A DNA stretch of 64,000 nt from Desulfobulbus rhabdoformis (lineage in GTDB: Bacteria; Desulfobacterota; Desulfobulbia; Desulfobulbales; Desulfobulbaceae). The position numbers were made by a program, and so were the translations under genes. Below, in pieces: positions 63,447 through 64,000 of this stretch. The notes under the pieces were generated by a model that searched no databases, was not told the origin of the DNA, and saw only the letters and a list, made by a program, of their open reading frames with translations. The DNA is taken from assembly GCF_016919065.1 (NCBI RefSeq), contig NZ_JAFFQA010000023.1, positions 1-64,000 of the forward strand, written 5' to 3'. How positions within the stretch are numbered: position 1 is the stretch's first letter; each line of letters begins with the position of its first letter.

Positions 63447-63713
63447 TTATCTGCGGCGCTGGCCTCTCTTGACCGGCGGCTTGGCTTCATTACAGACAAG
63501 TTTGCGATGTTTGTATTCCTTGCCGTTTAACCCTTCCATGGCTTTGTGCCCCTCAGAGCGGGTAGACATCTCGACAAAACCGAATCCTTTGGATTCACCG
63601 GAAAATTGATCGATAATAAGCTTGGCACTGACGACACTGCCAAATTGGCCAAACAGCTCTGAAAGTTCAGATTCAACAATGTTAAAGGGAAGGCTACCGA
63701 CAAAAAGTTTCAT
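63447..63713 (-). CDS. RRM-type RNA-binding protein (copy 2)
   Basis: 88 residues, one RRM with KLFVGSLPFN and SKGFGFVEM, plus a basic tail KRGQRRR absent from the copy at 44408. GGAGAAAGAGC precedes the ATG. Its leader is homologous to those at 44680 and 45001. Confidence 0.93.
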   Translation of the reverse strand: MKLFVGSLPFNIVESELSELFGQFGSVVSAKLIIDQFSGESKGFGFVEMSTRSEGHKAMEGLNGKEYKHRKLVCNEAKPPVKRGQRRR

Positions 63714-63864
63714 GCTCTTTCTCCTGAGGGGTGATAAGCAAGAAACTTTTAAGGTATCTAAAGATATGGAATTATAAATAAGATAACAGAAAAAGAAGAT
63801 GCTCTTTGGAAAGTTCAGAGCAACTTACAATAAAAAAAACAAAATTTCAAGCTAATCAAAAAAA

Positions 63865-63895
63865 GCCAGGGAATATCAAATTCCCTGGCTTTAAC
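63865..63895 (-). terminator. Rho-independent terminator for the gene entering from the right
   Basis: AAAGCCAGGGAAT-atcaa-ATTCCCTGGCTTT perfect 13-bp stem. It lies 25 bp beyond the stop of the partial gene at 63918, with T-rich sequence on the minus strand. Confidence 0.85.
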
Positions 63896-63917
63896 GTCTT
63901 CCAATATGCGAATTACA

Positions 63918-64000
63918 TTACAGCGAACGCTCAACGATCTCCTTCACATCATCGGAGAGTTTGGGCTGATCGCCAATCCGTTTGAGTTGCTCACACATAA
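63918..64000 (-). CDS. C-terminal end of an unidentified gene
   Basis: The minus strand reads ...CEQLKRIGDQPKLSDDVKEIVERSL and stop TAA at 63918-63920, followed by a strong terminator. Only about 27 residues are in the window; no identification is possible. Confidence 0.6.
   Translation of the reverse strand, partial: MCEQLKRIGDQPKLSDDVKEIVERSL

Overview
The window looks like chromosomal DNA of a motile Gram-negative member of the Desulfobacterota, probably a Desulfobulbaceae-type sulfate reducer. This is an inference from the style of the flagellar and chemotaxis proteins, heavy use of sigma-54 regulators, an FMN lactate dehydrogenase and the metal-efflux content. I saw no rRNA or tRNA gene and no CRISPR array.

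Region 1-10.4 kb (minus strand) is a flagellar basal-body and export operon read as TPR protein - flgB - flgC - fliE - fliF - fliG - fliH - fliI - fliJ - motE-like - fliK-like. The last gene leaves the window inside a 15-bp tandem repeat that encodes a pentapeptide. A -24/-12 promoter precedes the first gene. Region 10.7-18.1 kb holds an unusual chemosensory-like module (CheA-like protein, CheY, two CheX, and a double CheC-like protein with a pseudo-receiver). A receiver-less FleQ-type sigma-54 activator and a cyclic-nucleotide-binding protein follow on the opposite strand. The activator is the natural candidate for driving the flagellar promoter.

Region 18-24.4 kb is mixed: secreted nuclease, conserved unknowns, a DUF1848-like radical-SAM-type protein, malic enzyme, and an orphan MotA-loop-like protein. 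Two copies of a small inverted-repeat element (MITE) lie here; a third is at 48.4 kb. Region 24.5-31.1 kb (minus) is one long operon: GPQG-repeat secreted protein - EF-hand protein - ECF sigma factor - single-TM protein - CnrX/CpxP-like periplasmic protein - HlyD adaptor - ABC ATPase - two FtsX-type permeases. It resembles a CnrYXH-type signalling unit coupled to a MacAB-like exporter. A YefM/YoeB toxin-antitoxin pair and a possible structured RNA follow.

Region 32.8-40.6 kb is a metal-resistance island: a mini ZraP-like peptide with its own sigma-54 promoter, an exported unknown, and a CusCBA-type RND efflux operon ending in a Met/His-rich periplasmic protein. The matching ZraP - ZraS - ZraR system lies at 50.2-54.1 kb. 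Both ZraP-like genes share a sigma-54 promoter and a pair of upstream motifs spaced by exactly 33 bp, so they probably form one regulon.

The 43.9-47.1 kb and 62.7-63.7 kb stretches hold three copies, in different states of decay, of a cold-shock cassette: RRM RNA-binding protein - DEAD-box helicase - CspA-type protein. The remaining DNA contains a TPR-methyltransferase fusion, a wrecked KamA-family gene, a transposase remnant, a flippase-like membrane protein coupled to a fusion of a dead phosphoesterase with a glycosyltransferase, an enoyl-CoA hydratase, a LysR regulator, and a lactate-type module. In that last module a GntR regulator with twin operators precedes an FMN dehydrogenase, and the adjoining symporter gene has been reduced to a deletion scar.
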